From Brevundimonas sp. SL130 (GTDB taxonomy: Bacteria; Pseudomonadota; Alphaproteobacteria; Caulobacterales; Caulobacteraceae): DNA of 64,000 bases. The stretch spans positions 1 to 64,000 of the forward strand of contig NZ_CP113064.1 of NCBI RefSeq assembly GCF_026625805.1. Direction: 5' to 3'. Each line of letters starts with the position of its first letter. The first letter of the stretch is position 1. The position numbers and the translations under genes are program-made. Below the pieces are notes generated by a model. It made no database searches and had not been told where the DNA came from. It worked only from the letters and a program-made list of their open reading frames with translations. Shown in pieces: positions 57,023 through 64,000 of the stretch.

Positions 57023-57574
57023 CACCTCTCCGCGCGCGAAGGCGCGGGGGGAGGACAGGTCGCGCTTGCGACCAGGAGGGGGCGACTCCGACGGTGGGGG
57101 TGACCGACCCAGCTTCAAACACCGAGTCGCCCCCACCTGGCGTTCGCTGACGCTCCCGCCTGTCCTCCCCGTTCGCCTTCGCGAACGGGGCGGTGAGTGA
57201 GGCGGCGGCGTCACCTCTCCGCGCGCGAAGGCGCGGGGGGAGGACAGGTCGCGCTTGCGACCAGGCGGGGGCGACTCTGACGGCGGTGATGACCGGACCA
57301 GCGTCAAACATCGAGTCGCCCCCTCCTGGCGCTCGCTGACGCTCTCGCCTGTCCTCCCCGTCGGCCTTCGCCGACGGGGAGGTGAGTGAGGCGGCGGCGT
57401 CACCTCTCCGCGCGCGAAGGCGCGGGGGGAGGACAGGTCGCGCTTGCGACCAGGCGGGGGCGACTCCGACGATGGGGATGACCGACCCAGCTTCAAACAC
57501 CGAGTCGCCCCCTCCTGGCGTTCGCTGACGCTCCCGCCTGTCCTCCCCGCCGGCCTTCGCCGACGGGGCGGTGA
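57023..57574. repeat. Second tandem array of the same repeat family, inverted (3 units)
   Basis: Units begin CACCTCTCCGCGCGCGAAGG at 57023, 57212 and 57401, a period of 189 bp. The reverse complement of a unit lines up with the 49564 array: hairpin, GGACAGGCGGGAGCGTCAGC arm, middle with GTGGGGGCGACT, GTCGGAGTCGCCCCCTCCTG, hairpin. So both arrays are one family in opposite orientation. It sits between a small exported protein and a LysE gene. Confidence 0.9.
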
Positions 57575-57621
57575 GAGACCTCTTCTTGACCGCGCCCGCG
57601 ATCACAGCGACAGGACGCCGC

Positions 57622-58272
57622 ATGACCGCCCTTCCCGTCGATCCGCACCTCTATTCGACCTTCCTGGGCGTGATGGTGGTGATGGCCATCACGCCGGGGC
57701 CCGCCAATCTGTTCGCGGTCGCGACCGGGGTGGAAAAGGGCCGGGCCTCGGCCCTGGTCGGGGTGGTGGGCATGAACTGCGCCACCCTGGTCTGGTTCGC
57801 CGCCGCCGCCCTGGGCCTGGGCGCCCTGGTCAAGGCCTTTCCCGACGCCTTTCACCTGATCGCCATAGGGGGCGCCCTCTATGTGGCCTGGCTGGGGATC
57901 AAGGCCCTGCGCGGCGCCTGGCGCGACGCCGCCCCGACCGACCCCCAGCAGCCCGACCACGCCGTCGCGGTGCGAAAGGGCCGCAGCGCCTTCGTTGACG
58001 GTTTCGCGGTCCAGATCGCCAATCCCAAGGCCATCCTCTTCTTCACCGCCGTCCTGCCGCCGTTTCTGGACATCCAACGGCCCGTCGCGCCGCAGCTGGC
58101 CCTGTTCGCCCTGGCCGTGATCGGCATGGATATGATGTCGATGAGCGCCTACGCCCTGTCCGGCGCCGCCCTGTCGCAGCGCATGCAACAGCCCCGGTTC
58201 CGGCGCGGCTTCGGCCTGTTCGTCGGGATCCTTTTGCTGACGGCGGCCGTACTGATTGTATTAAGGCTCTAG
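57622..58272 (+). CDS. LysE-family amino-acid exporter
   Basis: A 216-residue protein with six membrane helices, the N-terminal ITPGPANLFAVATGVEKGRA signature (LysE/RhtB family), ALYVAWLGIKALRGAW and the IANPKAILFF segment. Such proteins export amino acids such as lysine or homoserine lactones; the substrate is unknown. Start ATG 57622 has AGGA upstream. It stands alone after the repeat array. Confidence 0.92.
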   Translation: MTALPVDPHLYSTFLGVMVVMAITPGPANLFAVATGVEKGRASALVGVVGMNCATLVWFAAAALGLGALVKAFPDAFHLIAIGGALYVAWLGIKALRGAWRDAAPTDPQQPDHAVAVRKGRSAFVDGFAVQIANPKAILFFTAVLPPFLDIQRPVAPQLALFALAVIGMDMMSMSAYALSGAALSQRMQQPRFRRGFGLFVGILLLTAAVLIVLRL

Positions 58273-58371
58273 ACGCGGTCCGGCTTCGTCCTAGATTGAG
58301 AGGGAACATGGCCCGTTCATGCGCCGTTCAGCCGCCAGCGCGCCCGAATGGGCGATCAAGGAGTTGATTTC

Positions 58372-58938
58372 ATGAAAGCCCTTCCCAGAAACAGGTCGGC
58401 GCTCAGGGCTCTGGCCCTGACGACGGTCGCGGCCCTGGCCCTGGCCGCCTGCGCCACCGCCACCCCCTATCAGCCCGCCGGCCTGAACGGCCAGCGCGGC
58501 GGCTATGCCGAACAGCGGGTCGAGTCCAACCGCTTCCGCGTCAGCTTCGCCGGCAATTCGGTGACCTCGCGCGAACAGGTCGAGATGGGCCTGCTGCTGC
58601 GCTCGGCCGAACTGACGGTCGAGAGCGGCTATGACTGGTTCGCCACCGTCAACCGCGCGACCGACCGCGACACCCGCTACGTCAGGACGCCAGATCCCTA
58701 CTACAACAGCTTCTACGGCCCCTACTGGGGTCCGTCCTGGCGCTATTACCGCGGCGGTTTCTGGAGCCCGTGGGACCGTTGGGGCGACGATTTCGACACC
58801 CGCCAGATCGACCGCTACGAAGCCAATGCCGAGATCATCATGGGCCGCGGCCCCAAGCCCGCCGACGACGCCAACGCCTTCGACGCCCGCGAAGTCGTCC
58901 AGAACCTGGCCTCGCGCGTCACCCGACCGGCGCCCTGA
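58372..58938 (+). CDS. CC0125/CC1285-family lipoprotein
   Basis: A 188-residue lipoprotein with the lipobox ALAACAT at residues 22-28. The mature part has YQPAGLNGQRGGYAEQRVES, RFRVSFAGNSVTSREQVEMG and SAELTVESGYDWFATVNR, which I recognise as the CC0125/CC1285 lipoprotein family described from Caulobacter. The function is unknown. A Tyr/Trp-rich segment (PYYNSFYGPYWGPSWRYYRG) follows. AAGGAG lies 9 bases before ATG 58372. A terminator follows. Confidence 0.85.
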   Translation: MKALPRNRSALRALALTTVAALALAACATATPYQPAGLNGQRGGYAEQRVESNRFRVSFAGNSVTSREQVEMGLLLRSAELTVESGYDWFATVNRATDRDTRYVRTPDPYYNSFYGPYWGPSWRYYRGGFWSPWDRWGDDFDTRQIDRYEANAEIIMGRGPKPADDANAFDAREVVQNLASRVTRPAP

Positions 58939-58964
58939 GGCTTCTGCGCAGGCGTAAAAAAGGG

Positions 58965-58996
58965 AAAGGCCCGGAACTGCGGTTCCGGGCCTTTTT
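58965..58996. terminator. Bidirectional intrinsic terminator between the lipoprotein gene and infB
   Basis: A perfect 13-bp stem AAAGGCCCGGAAC/GTTCCGGGCCTTT with a 4-base loop. A T-run follows on the plus strand and also on the minus strand, so it can end both convergent genes. Confidence 0.85.
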
Positions 58997-59061
58997 CGTT
59001 TCGGCGAAAGCTTCGGCCTCCGCCGGACCCGCATGGCGAGACCGGCGGAAACAACCCGGAC

Positions 59062-62000
59062 CTAGTCCAGGGTGCGCTTGATCTCTTCGACCGTGAAGCA
59101 CTCGATGTAGTCGCCTTCCTTGATGTCCTGGAAGCCCTGGAACTGCATGCCGCATTCCTGGCCGGCCGTGACTTCGTTGACCTCGTCCTTGAAGCGTTTG
59201 AGCGTATTGAGCGTGCCCAGTTCGAGCACGACCACGTCGTCGCGGACGATACGGACGCGGGCGCCCTTGCGGACCACGCCTTCCGACACCCGGCAACCGG
59301 CGATCTTGCCGATCTTGGAGATGTCGAACACTTGCAGGACGGCGGCGTTGCCCAGGAAGGTTTCCCGTTGCAGCGGCGCCAGCATGCCGGACAGCACGCC
59401 CTTAATATCGTCCAGCAGGTCGTAGATGATCGAATAGTAGCGGATCTCGACGCCCTCGCGGTCGGCCAGATCGCGCGCCTGTTTCGACGCACGGACGTTG
59501 AAGCCGAGGATGGGCGCACCCGCGCTCTTGGCCAGGTTGACGTCGCTCTCGGTGATGCCGCCGGCGCCGGAATAGACCGTGCGGGCGCGCACCTCGTCGG
59601 TGCTCATCTTGTCCAGCGAACCCATGATGGCTTCGGCGGAGCCCTGGACGTCGGCCTTGATGATGACCGGCAGTTCCGAGGCCTTCTTGGAGCCCAGCTT
59701 GGCCATCATGTCGACCAGCGAGACCGAGCCGCCCGAAACCTGGGCCTTTTCGCGCTTCACCCGCTGGCGGTATTCGGTCAGCTCGCGGGCGCGGGCTTCG
59801 GATTCCACCACGGCGAAGACGTCGCCCGGAGACGGAGCCTCGTCCAGACCCAGGATCTCGACCGGGACGGACGGACCGGCTTCGGTCAGCTGCTCATTGC
59901 GTTCGTTCAGCAGGGCGCGAACCTTGCCCCACGATCCGCCGGCCACGACGATGTCGCCGCGCTTCAGCGTGCCGCGCTTGACCAGGACGGTGCCGACGGG
60001 GCCGCGGCCCTTGTCCAGCTTGGCCTCGATGACCACGCCCTCGGCCGAGCGATCGGCGTTGGCGCGCAGGTCCATGACCTCGGCCTGGACCAGGATGGCT
60101 TCCAGCAGGCCGTCGAGGTTCATCCGCTCCTTGGCCGAGACCTCGATGATCTGGGTCTCGCCGCCCAGGCTTTCGGCGATGACTTCGTATTGCAGCAACT
60201 CGTTGACGACCTTGAGCGACGTCGCCCCCGGCTTGTCCATCTTGTTGACCGCGACGATCAGCGGGGCGCCGGCCGCCTTGGCGTGCTGGATGGCCTCGAT
60301 GGTCTGGGGCATGACGCCGTCGTCGGCGGCCACGACCAGCACCACGATGTCGGTCACATTGGCGCCGCGCGCCCGCATGGCCGAGAAGGCGGCGTGGCCC
60401 GGGGTGTCCAGGAAGGTGACCTTCTGGTCGTCTTCCAGCCGCACCTGATAGGCGCCGATATGCTGGGTGATGCCGCCGGCTTCGCCGCCTGCGACGTCGG
60501 TGGTGCGCAGGGCGTCCAGCAGCGAGGTCTTGCCGTGGTCGACGTGGCCCATGATGGCCACGACGGGGGCGCGCATATCCGCCGCCTCGGCGTCGTCGGC
60601 GTCGCCGATGAAGCCGAATTCGATGTCGGACTCGGACACCCGCTTGACGGCCATGCCGAACTCTTCGGCCACCAGTTCGGCGGTGTCGGAATCGATCACG
60701 TCGTTGATCTTCATCATCAGGCCCTGTTTCATCAGGAACTTGATGATGTCGACGCCGCGCACGGCCATCCGGTTGGACAGCTCCTGCACGGTGATGACGT
60801 CAGGAATGACCACTTCGCGCGGACGGTTGGGCGCATCGGTCGAGCCGCCCTTGCGCTTTTCCTTCTCGCGTTCGCGGGCGCGGCGGACCGAGGCCAGCGA
60901 GCGCATGCGCTCGGCGGCGTCGCCGTCGCCGACCACGGACTGGATGGTCATCCGGCCTTCGCGGCGCTTGGGCTCGCCGCGCGTGCGGCTGACCGCCTTG
61001 CCGGCGTCGGAGAAACGCTTCTCGCGATCGTCGTCGCGGCCGACCGGACGGCCGAAGCCGGCGCCGGGCGCACGGGCCGGGCGCAGAACATTGGCCTCGG
61101 CCGGGGGTGCGTTCGGGGTCGGACGACCGCCGGGGCCGGTACGCGGACCGCCGGGACGGGCGGCGCCGGGGGCCGGACGCGGGTTCAGGGCCGAATAGCG
61201 GACCGGCTCGGCCGGCTTGGCGCCTTGCGGACGGCCGGCGCCGCCGGGGCCCGGACGGGCGCCCTGGGGCCGATCACCCTGGGGACGGTCGGCTTGCGGA
61301 CGATCGGTCTGCGGACGATCCGTATAGGACCGCTCGCCGCCGCCCATCGCCTGTTCGCGGGCCGAACGGCCGCCGAAGGCGGGACGCTCGGGCGCCGCGC
61401 GCTGGGGATTGCCGGGCTTGGGCACGCGCTGGCCGAAGTTGACGACCGGACGGGCCGGAGCCGCCGGACGGGCCGGAGCGGCGGGCGCAGGGGTCGGCGC
61501 CGGAGCAGCGGCGACCGGAGCGGCCGGAGCGACCGGAGCCGGAGCCGGCGTCGGCGCAGCGGCGACAGGCGCGGCCGGCTTGGGCGCCGGCTTGGCCGGG
61601 GCGGCGGGCGCGGCGGCGGTCAGCTTGGCGGCTTCGGCGCGCGCAGCCTCGGCGGCGGCCTGAGCGGCGGCGGCCTGAGCCGCAGCGGCCTGGGCGGCGC
61701 GTTCGGTGGCGGCGGCCTGTTCGCGCGCAGCGGCTTCGGCGGCGGCCTTGGCGGCGGCGGCGGCGTCAGCCTTGGCGGCGTTGGCCTGGGTGGCCATGGC
61801 GATGGCGCGGCGACGCGCTTCCTGCTCTTCGGCCGACAGGGCGCCGCCGGCCGGTTGCGACGACCGCTGGCCCTGGGGCCTGTTCTGCGAGGCGGCCTGT
61901 TGCGGGCGCGCGACGTCGAAGCCCTGCGGGCGTTGCGGCCCGCCGGCGCCCGGTCGGCGCTTGGTCTCGACCACCACCGTCTTGGACCGCCCGTGGCTGA

Positions 62001-62151
62001 AGCTCTGTTTGACGGTGCCGGTCGGCACCGATCCCACAACGCGCGGCTTCAGGCTCAGCGGAGCGCGCGGCCCCGTCTGGGACGGCGCGCCGCCCGGAGT
62101 GCCCTGGCCCGAACCCTGGCCTTGGTTGGTCTTGTCGTTTTCGTCGCTCAT
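59062..62151 (-). CDS. infB: Translation initiation factor IF-2
   Basis: It brings initiator fMet-tRNA to the 30S subunit. The 1029-residue product starts with a long Ala/Pro/Gly-rich, low-complexity N-terminal region (about residues 1-430, usual in alphaproteobacteria). The IF2-N domain ([19 protein letters not shown]) follows, then the G-domain with [28 protein letters not shown] and [10 protein letters not shown], and domains II to IV ending in [18 protein letters not shown]. It is the third gene of nusA-ylxR-infB. Confidence 0.97.
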   Translation of the reverse strand: MSDENDKTNQGQGSGQGTPGGAPSQTGPRAPLSLKPRVVGSVPTGTVKQSFSHGRSKTVVVETKRRPGAGGPQRPQGFDVARPQQAASQNRPQGQRSSQPAGGALSAEEQEARRRAIAMATQANAAKADAAAAAKAAAEAAAREQAAATERAAQAAAAQAAAAQAAAEAARAEAAKLTAAAPAAPAKPAPKPAAPVAAAPTPAPAPVAPAAPVAAAPAPTPAPAAPARPAAPARPVVNFGQRVPKPGNPQRAAPERPAFGGRSAREQAMGGGERSYTDRPQTDRPQADRPQGDRPQGARPGPGGAGRPQGAKPAEPVRYSALNPRPAPGAARPGGPRTGPGGRPTPNAPPAEANVLRPARAPGAGFGRPVGRDDDREKRFSDAGKAVSRTRGEPKRREGRMTIQSVVGDGDAAERMRSLASVRRAREREKEKRKGGSTDAPNRPREVVIPDVITVQELSNRMAVRGVDIIKFLMKQGLMMKINDVIDSDTAELVAEEFGMAVKRVSESDIEFGFIGDADDAEAADMRAPVVAIMGHVDHGKTSLLDALRTTDVAGGEAGGITQHIGAYQVRLEDDQKVTFLDTPGHAAFSAMRARGANVTDIVVLVVAADDGVMPQTIEAIQHAKAAGAPLIVAVNKMDKPGATSLKVVNELLQYEVIAESLGGETQIIEVSAKERMNLDGLLEAILVQAEVMDLRANADRSAEGVVIEAKLDKGRGPVGTVLVKRGTLKRGDIVVAGGSWGKVRALLNERNEQLTEAGPSVPVEILGLDEAPSPGDVFAVVESEARARELTEYRQRVKREKAQVSGGSVSLVDMMAKLGSKKASELPVIIKADVQGSAEAIMGSLDKMSTDEVRARTVYSGAGGITESDVNLAKSAGAPILGFNVRASKQARDLADREGVEIRYYSIIYDLLDDIKGVLSGMLAPLQRETFLGNAAVLQVFDISKIGKIAGCRVSEGVVRKGARVRIVRDDVVVLELGTLNTLKRFKDEVNEVTAGQECGMQFQGFQDIKEGDYIECFTVEEIKRTLD

Positions 62152-62256
62152 ACGGTCGCTTTAATAGGGCGGAAAATCCCGCCGTCGTCTCAATGCACAT
62201 GAACGACCGTGAGCCCGTCTCCGCCCTTGGAGACAGGCCCTCGGCCGCCAAAATCC

Positions 62257-62931
62257 TCAGCTCGCCCCACCTTCATCAAGGTCAGTCGGGGTTGCTCCCG
62301 CCGGTCCGTCCCCGTCCCTGGGAAGATCCCAGTGAGAGGGGCGAAGCGGCCGAAATCCAGCCAATCGTTCGACCTCCATGGTCCAACGCTCGGCCCGTCC
62401 GCCCGCAAGCAGGACGGCGTGTATCGCATTTTCCAGCCCAAGGGCCAAACTCAAATCGTCCACAGTGAACGCGCCGCAGATTTTCGCGGTCTGATGGCGC
62501 GCCAGGGCGAGAATTTTGCCACGCCCGTCGGCCGAGCCGTCGGCGGCCTCGACCACCCAGGCGACCTTGCCGGCGCGCAGATTGGCGGCGGATTTCTCGA
62601 AGCCAGAGATAAGCACGCCTTCGCGCCGGGCAAGACCCAGCTGGTCGAGACAGCGCCGGAACAGCAGCCGTTCGACGACATCGGCCAAGTCGGCCGGGGC
62701 GATCAGCTTGGTCTTGGCCGAGCGGGTGAAGCCGTTCTTCTTGACCGCCGTCTCGATCGAGGCGCGGCTGGCTTCGACCCACAGGCCGCGGCCGGGCAGT
62801 TTCCTGCCCAGGTCGGGAACCACCTGGCCATCGGGCCCGGCGACGAAACGGATCAGGCGAGATTCGTCCATGACCTCGTGAGAGACGAGGTCCCGGCGTT
62901 CCCGATCAATCGTTGCGTCGCGCAAGCTCAT
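62257..62931 (-). CDS. YlxR (DUF448) RNA-binding protein with L7Ae-like C terminus
   Basis: A 224-residue protein. The N-terminal YlxR domain has RLIRFVAGPDGQVVPDLGRK then PGRGLWVEASRASIETA, and the C-terminal half is L7Ae-like (LGLARREGVLISGFEKSAAN then RAGKVAWVVEAADGS). YlxR proteins lie between nusA and infB in most bacteria and bind RNA or the rnpB product. The gene is 18 bp after nusA and 105 bp before infB. Confidence 0.93.
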   Translation of the reverse strand: MSLRDATIDRERRDLVSHEVMDESRLIRFVAGPDGQVVPDLGRKLPGRGLWVEASRASIETAVKKNGFTRSAKTKLIAPADLADVVERLLFRRCLDQLGLARREGVLISGFEKSAANLRAGKVAWVVEAADGSADGRGKILALARHQTAKICGAFTVDDLSLALGLENAIHAVLLAGGRAERWTMEVERLAGFRPLRPSHWDLPRDGDGPAGATPTDLDEGGAS

Positions 62932-62949
62932 ATGTGGCCAGGTCTCCCA

Positions 62950-64000
62950 TCACGCGTTCGACGGTTCGGAGGCGTCCTCGGCGAGGACCTCCGTATCGTC
63001 GGAAGCATCGTCGGAACCGTCGGCGTCCGCTTCGGTTTCAGCGGGCGCGTCGCCGAACACCTGGTCCGGGTCGTATTCGCCGTCGGCGAAGTCTTCCTCG
63101 GCCTCTTCCGGCGCAGGCTGCGGCAGTTCCGAGGCGTCGATCCAGCCGGCGGCCACACGGGCCTGGAGGATCAGCATTTCGGCGTCTTCCTGGGCCAGGT
63201 TGAAGCTTTCCAGCACGCCCGGGACCTTGACCCGTTCGCCGTTCTTCACTTCGTAGCCGCCGCGGATTTCGTCGGTGGCCAGGTCGGCCAGATCCTCGAC
63301 GGTCTTGACCCCGCCCTGACCCAGGGCGACGGCCATGGCCAGGGTCACGCCCGGCACCTGCAACACGCCGTCCTCGACGCCCAGTTCGACGCGCTTGGCG
63401 TCCAGCTCGGCGGCCTTGCGGTCCAGGAAGTCACGGGCGCGGGCCTGCAACTCTTCGGCGGTCTCCTCGTCGAAGCCTTCGATTTCCGAAACTTCATAGG
63501 GGTCGACATAGGCCAGGTCTTCCACCGTGGCGAAGCCTTCGGTGACCAGCAGCTGGGCGATGACCTCGTCCACGTCCAGGGCTTCCTGGAACAGGCCGGT
63601 GCGCTCGCTGAACTCGCGCTGGCGACGCTCAGAATCCTGGGACTCGGTGATGATGTCGATCTGCCAGCCGGTCAGCTGGCTGGCCAGGCGCACGTTCTGG
63701 CCGCGACGGCCGATGGCCAGCGACAGCTGTTCATCGGGCACGACCACTTCCACGCGGCCGGCTTCTTCGTCGAGCACGACCTTGGAGACTTCGGCCGGGG
63801 CCAGGGCGTTGACGATGAAGGTGGGCTCGTCCGGGTTCCACTGGATGATGTCGATCTTCTCGCCTTGCAGTTCGGCGACGACCGCCTGAACCCGCGAGCC
63901 GCGCATGCCGACGCAGGCGCCGACGGGATCGATGGAGCTGTCGTTCGACAGGACGGCCATCTTGGCGCGCGAGCCCGAGTCACGCGCAGCGGCGCGGATC
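62950..64000 (-). CDS. nusA: Transcription termination/antitermination factor NusA (C-terminal part)
   Basis: NusA binds RNA polymerase and controls pausing and termination. The window holds about 349 C-terminal residues. KH domains: [20 protein letters not shown] and [20 protein letters not shown]. Two acidic helix-hairpin-helix repeats follow ([20 protein letters not shown] and [20 protein letters not shown]), then an acidic Glu/Asp tail. The 5' part is beyond the right edge. The first residues in the window read [16 protein letters not shown]. Confidence 0.96.
   Translation of the reverse strand, partial: IRAAARDSGSRAKMAVLSNDSSIDPVGACVGMRGSRVQAVVAELQGEKIDIIQWNPDEPTFIVNALAPAEVSKVVLDEEAGRVEVVVPDEQLSLAIGRRGQNVRLASQLTGWQIDIITESQDSERRQREFSERTGLFQEALDVDEVIAQLLVTEGFATVEDLAYVDPYEVSEIEGFDEETAEELQARARDFLDRKAAELDAKRVELGVEDGVLQVPGVTLAMAVALGQGGVKTVEDLADLATDEIRGGYEVKNGERVKVPGVLESFNLAQEDAEMLILQARVAAGWIDASELPQPAPEEAEEDFADGEYDPDQVFGDAPAETEADADGSDDASDDTEVLAEDASEPSNA

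Noticed and set aside
59332..62202. 956-residue plus-strand open frame
   Set aside because: Antisense to infB. Its Gly/Arg/Ala-rich text mirrors the low-complexity IF-2 N terminus.

Overview
The window is a high-GC alphaproteobacterial chromosome segment, most likely a Caulobacterales member close to Brevundimonas or Caulobacter. The clues are the CC0125/CC1285-type lipoprotein, the nusA-ylxR-infB and rpmH-rnpA-yidC-engB gene orders, a TonB-dependent receptor and the base composition. This is a judgement from gene content; no database was searched.

Positions 1-18.8 kb are a surface-polysaccharide (O-antigen or capsule type) locus. Two near-identical copies of the dTDP-L-rhamnose operon (rfbC-rfbB-rfbD-rfbA) lie in direct orientation exactly 15,450 bp apart. 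They flank ugd, four glycosyltransferases, a pyruvyltransferase-like protein, a Wzx-type flippase, a Wzy-like polymerase and an acyltransferase. The polymerase and acyltransferase are visibly AT-rich and look imported. The left end of the cassette is a rearrangement scar: an rfbC with a replaced 5' end, an orphan ORF tail, an IS5-family element without target duplication, and an acyltransferase cut by that element.

Positions 18.8-24.9 kb are an insertion-sequence pile (IS630, a broken IS3, an IS5-family stub, IS481). It ends in an excisionase-like gene and a tyrosine integrase that has lost its C-terminal catalytic box, abutting the 3' end of tRNA-Arg(ACG).

Positions 24.9-49.4 kb are mostly core genes: gamma-glutamyltransferase, an LpxR-like protein, ribonucleotide reductase nrdA and (18 kb away) nrdB, PAP2, a frameshifted CoA-transferase, a Mn2+ riboswitch with a TMEM165/GDT1 transporter, a sugar dehydrogenase, a Nudix hydrolase, argG, a frameshifted M16 peptidase, engB-yidC-rnpA-rpmH, a TVP38 protein and a histidine kinase. 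A second IS630 and an IS110 interrupt this stretch. Both nrd genes carry paired NrdR-box-like palindromes 31 bp apart.

Positions 49.4-64 kb hold a tandem array of palindromic elements of about 187 bp, a TonB receptor, a MASE1 hybrid kinase, two related small periplasmic proteins, a second array of the same repeat family in the opposite orientation, a LysE exporter, a lipoprotein, and infB-ylxR-nusA (nusA cut by the window edge).
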